Source: Sediminibacterium sp. FEMGT703S
GTDB lineage: Bacteria; Bacteroidota; Bacteroidia; Chitinophagales; Chitinophagaceae
Reading direction: 5' to 3'
DNA: 64,000 nt
Assembly (NCBI GenBank): GCA_002786355.1
Contig: PGCO01000013.1
Coordinates: forward strand, 310,001-374,000
Positions 54,047 to 62,599 of this stretch are shown one piece after another; the first letter of the stretch is position 1, and every line of letters starts with the position of its first letter. Under the pieces are notes generated by a model. That model saw only the letters and a program-made list of their open reading frames with translations. It ran no database searches and was not told the DNA's origin. The translations under genes and the position numbers were made by a program.

Positions 54047-54778
54047 TTATAAACTCATCATTTCTTTAAATTTCACCGTTTGTCTACGGCTTACTTCAAT
54101 CTTTTCCCCTCCTTTTAAATCTAGGATTAATCCTCCATTAAAATAAGGTTCAATTTTTTCAACCCATCTTAGGTTAATGATATGTTTTCGATTGGCTCTA
54201 AAAAACATTCTATCATCTAAGCGCTCTTCTAAGGCATTCAAAGATTTTAATATCAACGGCTTATTCGTTCCAAAGAATACTTTGGCATAATTACCAACGC
54301 TTTCAAATAACCTAATTTCACCCAACTTCACAAACCAACAACGTTCACCATCTTTTACAAAAACCTGATCTTGCTCGGTAAGTGGGCCTCTGTTATTACC
54401 ACTTAAGCCTATTTTTTCTTTGAATAGCTCTGCTTGCAATTTTTGAATGGCATCAGATAAGCGCTTTGGCTCTATAGGTTTCAACAAGTAATCCAAGGCA
54501 TTTACTTCAAAAGCTTTAATGGCGTATTCATCGTAAGCAGTAGTAAATATTACTTTAGGAGCTTTCTCTACTTCGGCCAATAAATCAAAACCTGTTTTGC
54601 CAGGCATTTGAATGTCTAAAAAAATTAAGTCTGGATTAAGGGTTTCGATTTTCTCTATGCCCTCATCTACATTGGCCGCCTCATCAATCACTTCAATATC
54701 ACCATGGTCTTGCAACAATTTTTTTAATTCATTTCTTGCCAATCGTTCATCATCAATAATAATTGCCTTAATTGCCAT
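54047..54778 (-). CDS. LytTR-family response regulator
   Basis: 243 residues. The receiver domain (1-~120) has DDE (9-11), the phospho-acceptor Asp55 in LIFLDIQMPG and TTAYDEYAIKAFE with the conserved Thr. The LytTR DNA-binding domain (~140-243) shows WFVKLGEIRLFESVGNY, FFRANRKHIINLRWVEKIEP and KIEVSRRQTVKFKEMM. It should be driven by the LytS-like kinase encoded 23 bp upstream. Target genes are unknown. Confidence 0.93.
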   Translation of the reverse strand: MAIKAIIIDDERLARNELKKLLQDHGDIEVIDEAANVDEGIEKIETLNPDLIFLDIQMPGKTGFDLLAEVEKAPKVIFTTAYDEYAIKAFEVNALDYLLKPIEPKRLSDAIQKLQAELFKEKIGLSGNNRGPLTEQDQVFVKDGERCWFVKLGEIRLFESVGNYAKVFFGTNKPLILKSLNALEERLDDRMFFRANRKHIINLRWVEKIEPYFNGGLILDLKGGEKIEVSRRQTVKFKEMMSL

Positions 54779-54801
54779 AACTGCTCATTGTATTATTGTG
54801 G

Positions 54802-55860
54802 TTAAGCCGGCACACCTTGTACTGGCATAATAATTTTTGCTTCTACTATATTATTAATAGCTGCTTCAATGGTAAAGCTCGCTTTGTTTCCGAATAGTAA
54901 TTTCAATCTGCTTCTTGTACTTTTTAATCCAAATCCTTCTGAGTCGGGAAATTCAGCAATAGTTCCCGAATTCTGCACTATTAATTCGTGATGAGATTGT
55001 CTAAAATCAGAAATAATTTTAATAGTCCCGCCTTCTTTTGATTTGCTAATGCCGTGTTTAATTGCGTTTTCAACTAAAGTTTGCAACATCATCGGAGGGA
55101 TTGGTTGATCTAAAGTGTCTTCATCAATATCATACTCTACATTTAATCGATCTTCAAAACGAATATGCTCTAAAGCTAAATAGTCTTTTACAATATTCAA
55201 TTCTCTTTCAAAAGGAACTGTTTCTTGTTTTTCAGCTTGCATGCTACTTCTCAATAAATTACTCAATTCTGTAATAGCGGTTCTTGCCCTCGTAGGATTC
55301 TCGTCTACCAATGCTCGAATACTATTGAGGGCATTAAAAATAAAATGGGGATTAATATGGCTTTTAATGGTTTTTAACTCCATCTCTTTCACCAAACTTT
55401 CCAATTTTATTTTCTGAAATTCAGTTTTGGTGCCTAATTCAATATAGTGCCAGAGGTAATAAATAGAAACCCAAACTAATATCAAAGGAGAATCGGATAC
55501 CAAATTCACTAAAAATCGCTTGTCTACTGAAACCTTTGTTTTAGGATTATATAAGTGCAACCATTCCGCAATTGCTGAATTTGTGAGGTTAAAAAGGACT
55601 AATATTAATACCAAAACCCCAGTAAACTGCACCCATTTTTTTGATAATTCGGGAGGCAATAGGTTGAACAGCTTGATCAACTCTCTTAAAACATGCGTAA
55701 AAAATAAACCAGAAATAATGATAACTAATAACTTGGGATAGAAAATACTATTGATTTTGCTGTCAAAAACAAAGGCAAAAAACACCATTGTTAGGCCATA
55801 GAGCAGCCAACCGCCTAATTGACACCACCAATATAGTATTGCTTTACTTTTTGTTCTCAT
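54802..55860 (-). CDS. LytS/YehU-type sensor histidine kinase
   Basis: 352 residues. Four membrane helices lie at ~15-35, 45-65, 78-100 and 120-140. The His-kinase domain starts with LKTIKSHINPHFIFNALNSI (phospho-acceptor His ~170), followed by IRFEDRLNVEYDID, PPMMLQTLVENAIKHG (N-box) and GFGLKSTRSRLKLLFG. It pairs with the LytTR regulator immediately downstream. It senses an unknown membrane or envelope cue. Confidence 0.93.
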   Translation of the reverse strand: MRTKSKAILYWWCQLGGWLLYGLTMVFFAFVFDSKINSIFYPKLLVIIISGLFFTHVLRELIKLFNLLPPELSKKWVQFTGVLVLILVLFNLTNSAIAEWLHLYNPKTKVSVDKRFLVNLVSDSPLILVWVSIYYLWHYIELGTKTEFQKIKLESLVKEMELKTIKSHINPHFIFNALNSIRALVDENPTRARTAITELSNLLRSSMQAEKQETVPFERELNIVKDYLALEHIRFEDRLNVEYDIDEDTLDQPIPPMMLQTLVENAIKHGISKSKEGGTIKIISDFRQSHHELIVQNSGTIAEFPDSEGFGLKSTRSRLKLLFGNKASFTIEAAINNIVEAKIIMPVQGVPA

Positions 55861-55866
55861 GACTTA

Positions 55867-55874
55867 CAAAGCTA
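55867..55874 (-). promoter_or_regulatory. Candidate -7 box TAGCTTTG before the histidine kinase
   Basis: On the minus strand TAGCTTTG matches TAnnTTTG and ends 6 nt before the ATG, so the mRNA would be leaderless or nearly so. A TTTG further upstream is 26 nt away, beyond the usual spacing. Confidence 0.4.
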
Positions 55875-56015
55875 AATATAGCTAAGTGCTTGAAAAGGAA
55901 CAAATTGGATTAAAGGTAAATTCAGCTTCTGGTTGGCTTAAAATAATGTACTTAAAGGATGAACCTTCCTTTTTATCGGATGTTATTGTATTTTTACTAC
56001 TTAAATACCTTGTAC

Positions 56016-57950
56016 ATGGAGTTTGTTCCCGGTCCTTTACTCAAAAATATCAATAGCCCTGAAGACCTTAAAAAACTCGGCAGAGCACAGTTACACCAGA
56101 TTTGCGACGAATTAAGACAATATATCATAGATGTAGTAAGCGTTCATGGCGGACATTTTGCTGCTAGTTTAGGCGTAGTAGAATTGTCGGTGGCATTACA
56201 TTATATCTATAATACCCCTTATGATCAGCTGGTATGGGACGTTGGTCATCAGGCTTATGGGCACAAAATATTGACAGGAAGAAGAGATAATTTTCCCACC
56301 AATCGCAAATACAAGGGATTAAGTGGTTTCCCTAAACGTTCTGAAAGTGAATATGATACTTTTGGCGTTGGTCACTCTTCTACTTCTATTTCTGCAGCAT
56401 TAGGAATGGCCATAGCGGCAAAACACAAAGGAGAAAATAGAAAATCGGTGGCTATCATCGGAGATGGCTCAATGACTGCAGGCATGGCTTTTGAAGCAAT
56501 GAACCATGCAGGGGTTGCAGACAGCGATGTGCTCATCATTTTGAACGACAACTGTATGAGCATCGACCCCAATGTAGGTGCATTAAAAGAATATTTAACT
56601 GATATCAGCACTTCTCCTACATACAATAAAGTAAGAGATGAAATCTGGAACCTAATGGGCAAATTGCCTGTAGGAAAAACCTTCAGCAGAGAAATGGCTT
56701 CAAAAATGGAAGCCAGTATCAAGGGCGTAGTAAATAAAAGCAGTAATTTATTTGAAGCGTTGAAGCTTCGTTATTTTGGCCCTATCGATGGACATAATAT
56801 CACCAAATTAGTAGACACTTTGAAGGACCTAAGAGAAATACCTGGTCCTAAATTATTGCATATTATCACCACCAAGGGGAAGGGATACGAACTAGCAGAG
56901 AAAGACCAAACAAAGTGGCATGCACCCGGCTTATTTGACAAAACAACAGGAGAAATTTTCAAAAAGAAAATTGATATTCCACAGCCGCCAAAATACCAAG
57001 ATGTATTTGGACATACCATGATTGAATTAGCAGAAGCCAACCCCAAAGTGATGGGCGTTACACCGGCTATGCCAAGCGGATCTTCGCTCAAATTCATGAT
57101 GGAGAAAATGCCAGATCGCGCATTCGACGTAGGTATTTGCGAGCAACATGCTGTTACTGTAAGTGCAGGTATGGCTACGCAAGGATTAAGGGTATTCTGT
57201 AATATATATTCTTCGTTTATGCAACGTGCATATGACCAAGTAGTACACGATGTTGCATTGCAAAAATTACCTGTTGTATTTTGTTTAGACCGTGCTGGTT
57301 TAGTGGGTGAAGATGGGCCTACTCACCATGGTTGTTACGATATATCATTCATGCGTTGCATACCTAATTTAATTATTGCAGCACCCATGAATGAAAAGGA
57401 ACTACGCAACTTAATGTATACTGCCCAATTAGATGAAACACAGTATCCTGTTGTAATACGCTATCCAAGAGGAGAAGGCGTAATGCCAGAATGGAGAACC
57501 CCATTCGAAGCAATTACCATCGGGAAAGGGCGCAAATTAAAAGATGGAAAAGAAGTGGCTATTCTTAGCTTTGGGCATCCTGGTAATTTTGCACAAACAG
57601 CCATTCGGAATTTAAGAACAGAAGGTATTGATCCGGCTCATTACGATATCCGTTTTGTTAAACCAATTGATGAAGAATTACTGCACGAAGTATTTAGCAA
57701 TTATTCAAAAATAGTAACTGTGGAAGATGGTACAGTTCTAGGTGGATTTGGATCCGCAATATTAGAATTCATGAACGCAAATGGATACAAAGCTGATGTG
57801 AAAATCTTAGGTATCCCCGATAGATTGGTAGAACATGGTACACCAAAAGAACTACACAGAGAATGCGCTTATGATGCGGAGGGAATTGCAGATACAGTGC
57901 GTGAATTAATGAAAAATCAAGTAAATATTAGTAGCAATATTTTACAATAA
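56016..57950 (+). CDS. dxs: 1-deoxy-D-xylulose-5-phosphate synthase
   Basis: 644 residues from the Met at 56016, where the family pattern begins (LLKNINSPEDLKKL). It condenses pyruvate with glyceraldehyde-3-phosphate, the first step of the MEP isoprenoid pathway. Marks: VVELSVALHYIYNTPYDQLVWDVGHQAYGHKILTGR-type region, thiamine-diphosphate motif GDGSMTAGMAFEAMNHAG, and DVGICEQHAVTVSAGMA with the catalytic Glu. The open frame starts at 55959, but the extra 19 hydrophobic residues are unlike DXS. Length is normal. Confidence 0.95.
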   Translation: MEFVPGPLLKNINSPEDLKKLGRAQLHQICDELRQYIIDVVSVHGGHFAASLGVVELSVALHYIYNTPYDQLVWDVGHQAYGHKILTGRRDNFPTNRKYKGLSGFPKRSESEYDTFGVGHSSTSISAALGMAIAAKHKGENRKSVAIIGDGSMTAGMAFEAMNHAGVADSDVLIILNDNCMSIDPNVGALKEYLTDISTSPTYNKVRDEIWNLMGKLPVGKTFSREMASKMEASIKGVVNKSSNLFEALKLRYFGPIDGHNITKLVDTLKDLREIPGPKLLHIITTKGKGYELAEKDQTKWHAPGLFDKTTGEIFKKKIDIPQPPKYQDVFGHTMIELAEANPKVMGVTPAMPSGSSLKFMMEKMPDRAFDVGICEQHAVTVSAGMATQGLRVFCNIYSSFMQRAYDQVVHDVALQKLPVVFCLDRAGLVGEDGPTHHGCYDISFMRCIPNLIIAAPMNEKELRNLMYTAQLDETQYPVVIRYPRGEGVMPEWRTPFEAITIGKGRKLKDGKEVAILSFGHPGNFAQTAIRNLRTEGIDPAHYDIRFVKPIDEELLHEVFSNYSKIVTVEDGTVLGGFGSAILEFMNANGYKADVKILGIPDRLVEHGTPKELHRECAYDAEGIADTVRELMKNQVNISSNILQ

Positions 57951-57967
57951 TATTTCACCATTACAAC

Positions 57968-57998
57968 AAAAAGGGCAATGTTTCACATTGCCCTTTTT
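57968..57998. terminator. Bidirectional rho-independent terminator between dxs and scpA
   Basis: A 14-bp inverted repeat (AAAAAGGGCAATGT / ACATTGCCCTTTTT) with a 3-nt loop lies between the two convergent genes, with T-tracts for both strands. Confidence 0.92.
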
Positions 57999-58000
57999 TA

Positions 58001-58816
58001 TTATTCAAAACTTCCTTCTTGTTCCGTTCTTTCTTCTTCGGTTAAGCCTTCGTCGGCTATATCTGCTTCGCGGTTTTCATTCCATTCCACAATAAAATTA
58101 TTCATGCCTTGGCCCACTAATAATTTCATGTATTTCTGTTGAGATAACTCTAAAATGGATAAGAATAAGAATATGGCATGAATGCGATCTTCGCAAATTT
58201 CAAAAACCTTTTCAAAAGCAACCGTCCTTTCTCTACCTACAAAATCAAGCATATAGTCTCTACTACCTTCCATGGTATAGTTATAGCGTACTACTGTATG
58301 AACAGGTTTATTTTGTCTGTCGTGCACCCGCTGCATTACTTTTTCAAAGGCTTTCATCAGCTTGAATAAAGTAATATTCTGAATTTCGGTTCCTTCTGAT
58401 GCTTCTTCTCCAATAGAAGAAATTTCTCTCTGCAAATTTCCTCTCTTCACCATCAACATACGCATGGCTTCCATCTCGGCCATTTGTACAGCAGCTTCTT
58501 TGAATTTTTTATACTCAAGTATTTTATCAATCAATTCTTGACGTGGATCTATTTCATTACCAGATGCATCAATTTCTTTTCTTGGCAAAAGTAATCTCGC
58601 TTTAATGCGCATTAAAGTAGATACAAACAAAATAAATTCAGAACTTAACTCAATATTCAACTTTTCTGAACCATGTATAAATGCTAAAAAGTCGTTGATG
58701 ATTTTAGTAATAGGAATATTATAAATGTCTAGTTCATCCCTTTCAATAAAGAACAATAAAAGGTCAAAAGGACCTTCAAACTGATCTAGCTTAATTTGAT
58801 AATTTACAGTACTCAC
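58001..58816 (-). CDS. scpA: Segregation and condensation protein A
   Basis: 271 residues. ScpA is the kleisin subunit of the Smc-ScpAB complex that compacts and separates chromosomes. The N-terminal pattern YQIKLDQFEGPFDLLLFFIERDELDIYNIPI and MRIKARLLLPRKE are diagnostic, and the winged-helix C-terminus is in FEKVFEICEDRIHAIFLFLSILELSQQKYMKL. The start codon is GTG (58816). An acidic tail (ADIADEGLTEEERTEQEGSFE-like) ends it. scpB and smc are not in the window. Confidence 0.94.
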   Translation of the reverse strand: MSTVNYQIKLDQFEGPFDLLLFFIERDELDIYNIPITKIINDFLAFIHGSEKLNIELSSEFILFVSTLMRIKARLLLPRKEIDASGNEIDPRQELIDKILEYKKFKEAAVQMAEMEAMRMLMVKRGNLQREISSIGEEASEGTEIQNITLFKLMKAFEKVMQRVHDRQNKPVHTVVRYNYTMEGSRDYMLDFVGRERTVAFEKVFEICEDRIHAIFLFLSILELSQQKYMKLLVGQGMNNFIVEWNENREADIADEGLTEEERTEQEGSFE

Positions 58817-58841
58817 GTTCCGGTTTTTTACAAAGAAAAGA

Positions 58842-58867
58842 AAACAGGGCCTATTTTAGCCCTGTTT
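58842..58867 (-). terminator. Terminator of mscL
   Basis: AAACAGGGC and GCCCTGTTT form a 9-bp stem with an 8-nt loop. On the minus strand it is followed by TTTTCTTTTC and lies about 31 nt after the mscL stop. Confidence 0.8.
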
Positions 58868-58897
58868 CAAGAATAGTTATCCACCAAATACATTAAT

Positions 58898-59332
58898 TCA
58901 CTTTTTCAAAGAATCCCTTATTTCAGCAAGGAGTTTTTCGGTTTCACTTGGTCCTGGAGGAGTTTGTGGTTCGGGAACTTCTGCTTTTTTTAATTTATTC
59001 AAGGCTTTTATAACCATAAATACTGCAAATGCAACAATAATAAAGTCGATCAAATTAGTCATAAACTCACCATACTTGACAGACACTTCTGTAATTGCAG
59101 GCGTTACCACATTACCTGTAGCATCCTTTACAGCATCAACGGATTTTTGTAATACCCATTTTTTATCATTAAAATCTACCCCACCGGTGAGCATACCAAC
59201 TAATGGCATAATGATTCCATCAACAAAAGAGGTAACAATTTTTCCAAAAGACACCCCCATTACAAAAGCTACTGCGGTGTCTACTAAGTTGCCTCTTACG
59301 GCAAACTCTTTGAATTCTTTGATCATACCCAT
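58898..59332 (-). CDS. mscL: Large-conductance mechanosensitive channel MscL
   Basis: 144 residues. MscL opens under membrane tension to relieve osmotic shock. The N-terminal FKEFAVRGNLVDTAVAFVMGVSFGKIVTSFVDGIIMPLVG gives the amphipathic helix and the pore-lining TM1; TM2 is at ~92-112 (DFIIVAFAVFMVIKAL), and the cytoplasmic bundle helix is EKLLAEIRDSL. The central loop is slightly longer than in E. coli. ATG choices at residues 1 and 3 are equal. It stands alone with its own terminator. Confidence 0.95.
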   Translation of the reverse strand: MGMIKEFKEFAVRGNLVDTAVAFVMGVSFGKIVTSFVDGIIMPLVGMLTGGVDFNDKKWVLQKSVDAVKDATGNVVTPAITEVSVKYGEFMTNLIDFIIVAFAVFMVIKALNKLKKAEVPEPQTPPGPSETEKLLAEIRDSLKK

Positions 59333-59359
59333 ATTAATAAATTTATTTCTGAAATATAC

Positions 59360-60106
59360 TTATTTCTTTAAACCTGGGAAACGCATTTTTAAATTTTTTA
59401 ATGTAGTCAGTATAGTTTGGGCGACTAAATACTCTTTGTACCAGTTTTGATCGGAAGGAATAATATGCCAAGGCACTTTATTACACCGATTAAAGCAATC
59501 CTCATATGCATGCATATACTGATCCCAAAGTTTGGCTTCTTCCAAATCTTGTTCATTGTATTTCCATTGTTTGGTTCTGTCTTCCAATCTTTCTAACAAT
59601 CTTGCGTTTTGTTCTTCCGGGCTAATATGCAAATAGAATTTTAGAATATGGGTATGATTATGTACTTCAAGCATCTCTTCAAAATCGTTGATGGCTTTCA
59701 TTCTTTTATTAGCCAAGGCATCGTCGCACCATTTGTGCACCCTTGTAATTAATATATCTTCATAATGAGAGCGATTAAATACTTGAATCATGCCTTTAGA
59801 AGGGGCATGCATATGTATTCTCCATAAAAAATCATGAGAGAGTTCTTTTGAAGTAGGCGCTTTAAATGATTCTACCTGTACTCCTTGCGGATTCATCACT
59901 CCAAAAACATCCCTGATTAACCCATCTTTTCCACTGGCATCCATTCCTTGAATTACAATCAATAAAGAATGCTTCGACTCTGCGTATAATAAATTCTGCA
60001 ATTCAGTGAGTTCATTCAAAATCAAAGCAGTTTTCGCTTTTGTTTTTTCTTTGTTGAATGCTTTTGGAGCTCTCGTACTTATTTTGCTTAAGCGAACTGT
60101 TTGCAT
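59360..60106 (-). CDS. Polyphosphate kinase 2 family protein
   Basis: 248 residues. PPK2 enzymes use polyphosphate to phosphorylate nucleoside mono- or diphosphates. Walker A is GMDASGKDG (54-62), with FNRSHYEDILITRVH and a Walker-B-like region HILKFYLHISPEEQ. The lid segment DWKYNEQD-type (QWKYNEQDLEEAKLWDQY) and the WHIIPSDQNWYKEYLVAQTIL C-terminus are typical. Whether it prefers AMP, ADP or GDP cannot be read. It lies 27 bp upstream of mscL on the same strand. Confidence 0.9.
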   Translation of the reverse strand: MQTVRLSKISTRAPKAFNKEKTKAKTALILNELTELQNLLYAESKHSLLIVIQGMDASGKDGLIRDVFGVMNPQGVQVESFKAPTSKELSHDFLWRIHMHAPSKGMIQVFNRSHYEDILITRVHKWCDDALANKRMKAINDFEEMLEVHNHTHILKFYLHISPEEQNARLLERLEDRTKQWKYNEQDLEEAKLWDQYMHAYEDCFNRCNKVPWHIIPSDQNWYKEYLVAQTILTTLKNLKMRFPGLKK

Positions 60107-60173
60107 AATTCATTGTTTACTTAAATGTATTGATTTAGAAGCGTAAATACTTCATCTTTGATAAAATTTTACT

Positions 60174-61040
60174 GTGCAAAAACAAGTATTGAATTGGCTC
60201 ATTTTTAGTTTACTCTGCATTATTTGGGGCAGTTCGTTTATTTTGATGAAGGGTGGCATGAATGTGTTAAGTCCTTATCAAGTTGCTTCAATACGTATTA
60301 TAAGTGCAGGTTTAGTGTTACTTCCTTTTGCATTGAAAGCATTGAGAAATATACCCAAGGAAAAAAGAGGAGTAGTAGTATTATCAGGATTATTAGGAAG
60401 CTTTTTTCCGGCTTATTTATTTTGCATTGCAGAAACAAAAATAGATAGTGCCCTTGCTGGAATTATGAATGCACTAACCCCACTATTTGTGATCATCACT
60501 GGCATATCTTTTTTTCAATTAAAAGTGAAGAAACTTCAATTATTAGGAATCATTGTTGGATTTATTGGCTTATCGTTATTGGTTGCTGCTGGCTCTAATA
60601 TTAGCTTAGAATATTTCTCTTATTCTTTATTGGTTTTATTGGCAACCCTTTTGTACGGCATAAATGTGAATATGGTGGGCAAACATATGCAAGGAATTGG
60701 ATCAATAGAAATTGCCTCCATGGCTTTTGTATTCTTATTAATTCCTTGCTTAATTATTCTTTATTTCACAGGTTTTTTTGCACTCCCTTTAAGCGAAGAC
60801 GCATATTTGCTTTCTGTAGGCGCATCTGCTGTTTTAGGAATTTTTGGTACCGCAGTAGCTTCTGTGCTTTTCTACATGTTGGTAAAAAGGGCAGGAGCAT
60901 TATTTGCTTCCATGGTAACTTATGGAATCCCTTTTGTGGCTATTGGATGGGGTATCTGGGGAGGCGAGCAGGTAAACCTTATCCAGGTTACCTGCTGCGG
61001 AATTATTTTGATTGGAGTGTATTTAGCGAATAAGAAATAA
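60174..61040 (+). CDS. EamA/DMT-family transporter
   Basis: 288 residues with ten membrane helices in two EamA repeats, beginning LNWLIFSLLCIIWGSSFILMKGG. The second repeat begins near residue 150. Substrates of this group are metabolites such as amino acids, but none can be named. The start codon is GTG. A near-consensus -7 box CATCTTTG (60153-60160, one mismatch) lies 13 nt upstream. Its stop abuts the convergent frr stop. Confidence 0.88.
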   Translation: MQKQVLNWLIFSLLCIIWGSSFILMKGGMNVLSPYQVASIRIISAGLVLLPFALKALRNIPKEKRGVVVLSGLLGSFFPAYLFCIAETKIDSALAGIMNALTPLFVIITGISFFQLKVKKLQLLGIIVGFIGLSLLVAAGSNISLEYFSYSLLVLLATLLYGINVNMVGKHMQGIGSIEIASMAFVFLLIPCLIILYFTGFFALPLSEDAYLLSVGASAVLGIFGTAVASVLFYMLVKRAGALFASMVTYGIPFVAIGWGIWGGEQVNLIQVTCCGIILIGVYLANKK

Positions 61041-61604
61041 CTATACAGTCATCATTTCTTTTTCTTTGGTAGCTAAATGCTTTTCAACCAAGGCAATATG
61101 TTTGTCTGTTAATTCTTGAATGTCTTTTTCTGCATCTTTTGCAGCATCTTCACTTAAACCATCTTTTTGTAATTTTTTAACGTCTTCAATAGCGTCTCTT
61201 CTAATATTACGAATAGCAATTTTGGCTTGTTCTCCTTCCCCACCCGCTTTTTTTACCAATTCCTTTCTTCTTTCTTCGGTTAATGGAGGCATAAACAACC
61301 TGATTTGCACCCCATCATTTTGTGGTGTAATTCCAATGTTGGCAGCCATAATTGAGCGTTCAATTAATGCTAGCATATTTTTTTCCCAAGGTTGAATACT
61401 AATTGTTCTAGCATCTAAAACGGTAATATTAGCCACCTGAGCAATAGGAGTAGGTGATCCATAGTAATCTACATTGATTCCGTCTAACATATTGGGGTTG
61501 GCTTTTCCAGCTCTAATTTTAACTAGTTCTACCTCCAAATGGGAGATGGCTTTTTTCATGGTATCGGTAGCATCATCAATGATCATTCCTAATTCTTCAG
61601 ACAT
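61041..61604 (-). CDS. frr: Ribosome recycling factor
   Basis: 187 residues, standard for RRF, which splits post-termination ribosomes with EF-G. Marks: MKKAISHLEVELVKIRAGKANPNMLDGI, the DARTISIQPWEK turn, NIGITPQNDGVQIRLFMPPLTEERRKELVKK and the C-terminal helix with KHIALVEKHLATKEKEMMTV. No unusual feature. It ends at the base after the stop of the convergent EamA gene. Confidence 0.97.
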   Translation of the reverse strand: MSEELGMIIDDATDTMKKAISHLEVELVKIRAGKANPNMLDGINVDYYGSPTPIAQVANITVLDARTISIQPWEKNMLALIERSIMAANIGITPQNDGVQIRLFMPPLTEERRKELVKKAGGEGEQAKIAIRNIRRDAIEDVKKLQKDGLSEDAAKDAEKDIQELTDKHIALVEKHLATKEKEMMTV

Positions 61605-61623
61605 AATTAAAATTTAAGTGCGG

Positions 61624-61631
61624 CAAATTTA
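61624..61631 (-). promoter_or_regulatory. Candidate -7 box TAAATTTG before frr
   Basis: On the minus strand TAAATTTG matches TAnnTTTG and lies about 19 nt from the frr ATG. A CTTG on that strand (61655-61658) is 23 nt upstream, at the outer limit of usual spacing. Confidence 0.38.
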
Positions 61632-61725
61632 ATAAATCATCCATACATGTTGAACAAGTTTAAAGCAAAATAGGTCAAATATGCCCCAAATGCTTTTATC
61701 TTCGCTGTAAATTACCGAATTTGTT

Positions 61726-62568
61726 ATGGCAAGTATAGCTGATTTAAAAAGCACGGCAACCCAAGTAAGAAGAGATATTGTGCGTATGGTGCACGGTGTT
61801 CAAAGTGGCCACCCTGGTGGGTCTTTGGGATGTACTGATGTAGTAACTGCACTTTATTTTCATATTATGAAACATGATGTGCATTTTAACATGGATGGAA
61901 AACAAGAAGACTTATTCTTTTTATCAAATGGTCATATTTCCCCGCTACTCTATTCTGTTTTAGCTCGTGCGGGCTATTTTGATGTGAAAGAATTAGCAAG
62001 TTTTAGAAAAATCAATACCCGCTTACAAGGACACCCTACTACACACGAACATTTACCTGGGGTAAGAATTGCTAGTGGCTCATTAGGGCAAGGGTTGAGC
62101 GTAGCTGTAGGGGCCGCACTCACCAAGAAATTAAATCAAGACCCTCATTTGGTTTTTTCTTTACATGGTGATGGAGAATTACAAGAAGGACAAATTTGGG
62201 AAGCAGTGATGTTTGCTGCTCACAATAAAGTTGACAACTTAATCAGCATAGTTGATTTGAACGGACAACAAATAGACGGACCTACCAGCAAAGTATTGTC
62301 TTTAGGCAATTTGCGCAGTAAGTTTGAAGCTTTTGATTGGACTGTGCTCGATATGGATGGAAATGATATGGATAGCGTGGTGGCTGTTTTAGACAAAGCC
62401 AAGTCAATGACCGGAAATGGCAAGCCCATATGTATCTTAATGAAAACAGAAATGGGTAAGGGAGTAGATTTTATGGAAGGTAGCCACGAGTGGCATGGTA
62501 TTGCTCCAAGTGACGACCAATTAGCAAAAGCCTTAGCTCAGTTGCCTGAAACATTGGGCGATTATTAG
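61726..62568 (+). CDS. Transketolase, N-terminal (thiamine-diphosphate-binding) half
   Basis: 280 residues covering only the N-terminal PP domain of transketolase. Marks: GVQSGHPGGSLGCTDVVTALYF, the LPGVRIASGSLGQGLSVAVGAAL segment, HGDGELQEGQIWEAVMFAAHN (ThDP motif) and MEGSHEWHGIAPSDDQ. Many bacteria encode transketolase as two chains. The C-terminal chain is not in the window: the next gene (62600) is convergent and unrelated. It should act with that chain in the non-oxidative pentose phosphate pathway. Confidence 0.9.
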   Translation: MASIADLKSTATQVRRDIVRMVHGVQSGHPGGSLGCTDVVTALYFHIMKHDVHFNMDGKQEDLFFLSNGHISPLLYSVLARAGYFDVKELASFRKINTRLQGHPTTHEHLPGVRIASGSLGQGLSVAVGAALTKKLNQDPHLVFSLHGDGELQEGQIWEAVMFAAHNKVDNLISIVDLNGQQIDGPTSKVLSLGNLRSKFEAFDWTVLDMDGNDMDSVVAVLDKAKSMTGNGKPICILMKTEMGKGVDFMEGSHEWHGIAPSDDQLAKALAQLPETLGDY

Positions 62569-62599
62569 AATATTATTAGTCGGGTTTTACCCATTTTAT

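Noticed and set aside
58877-58885. Lone DnaA-like TTATCCACC between mscL and scpA
   Set aside because: A single one-mismatch box is expected by chance in a window of this size.
62582-62592. Possible terminator GGGTTTTACCC after the transketolase half
   Set aside because: The stem is only 4 bp with no clean T-run; too weak to call.
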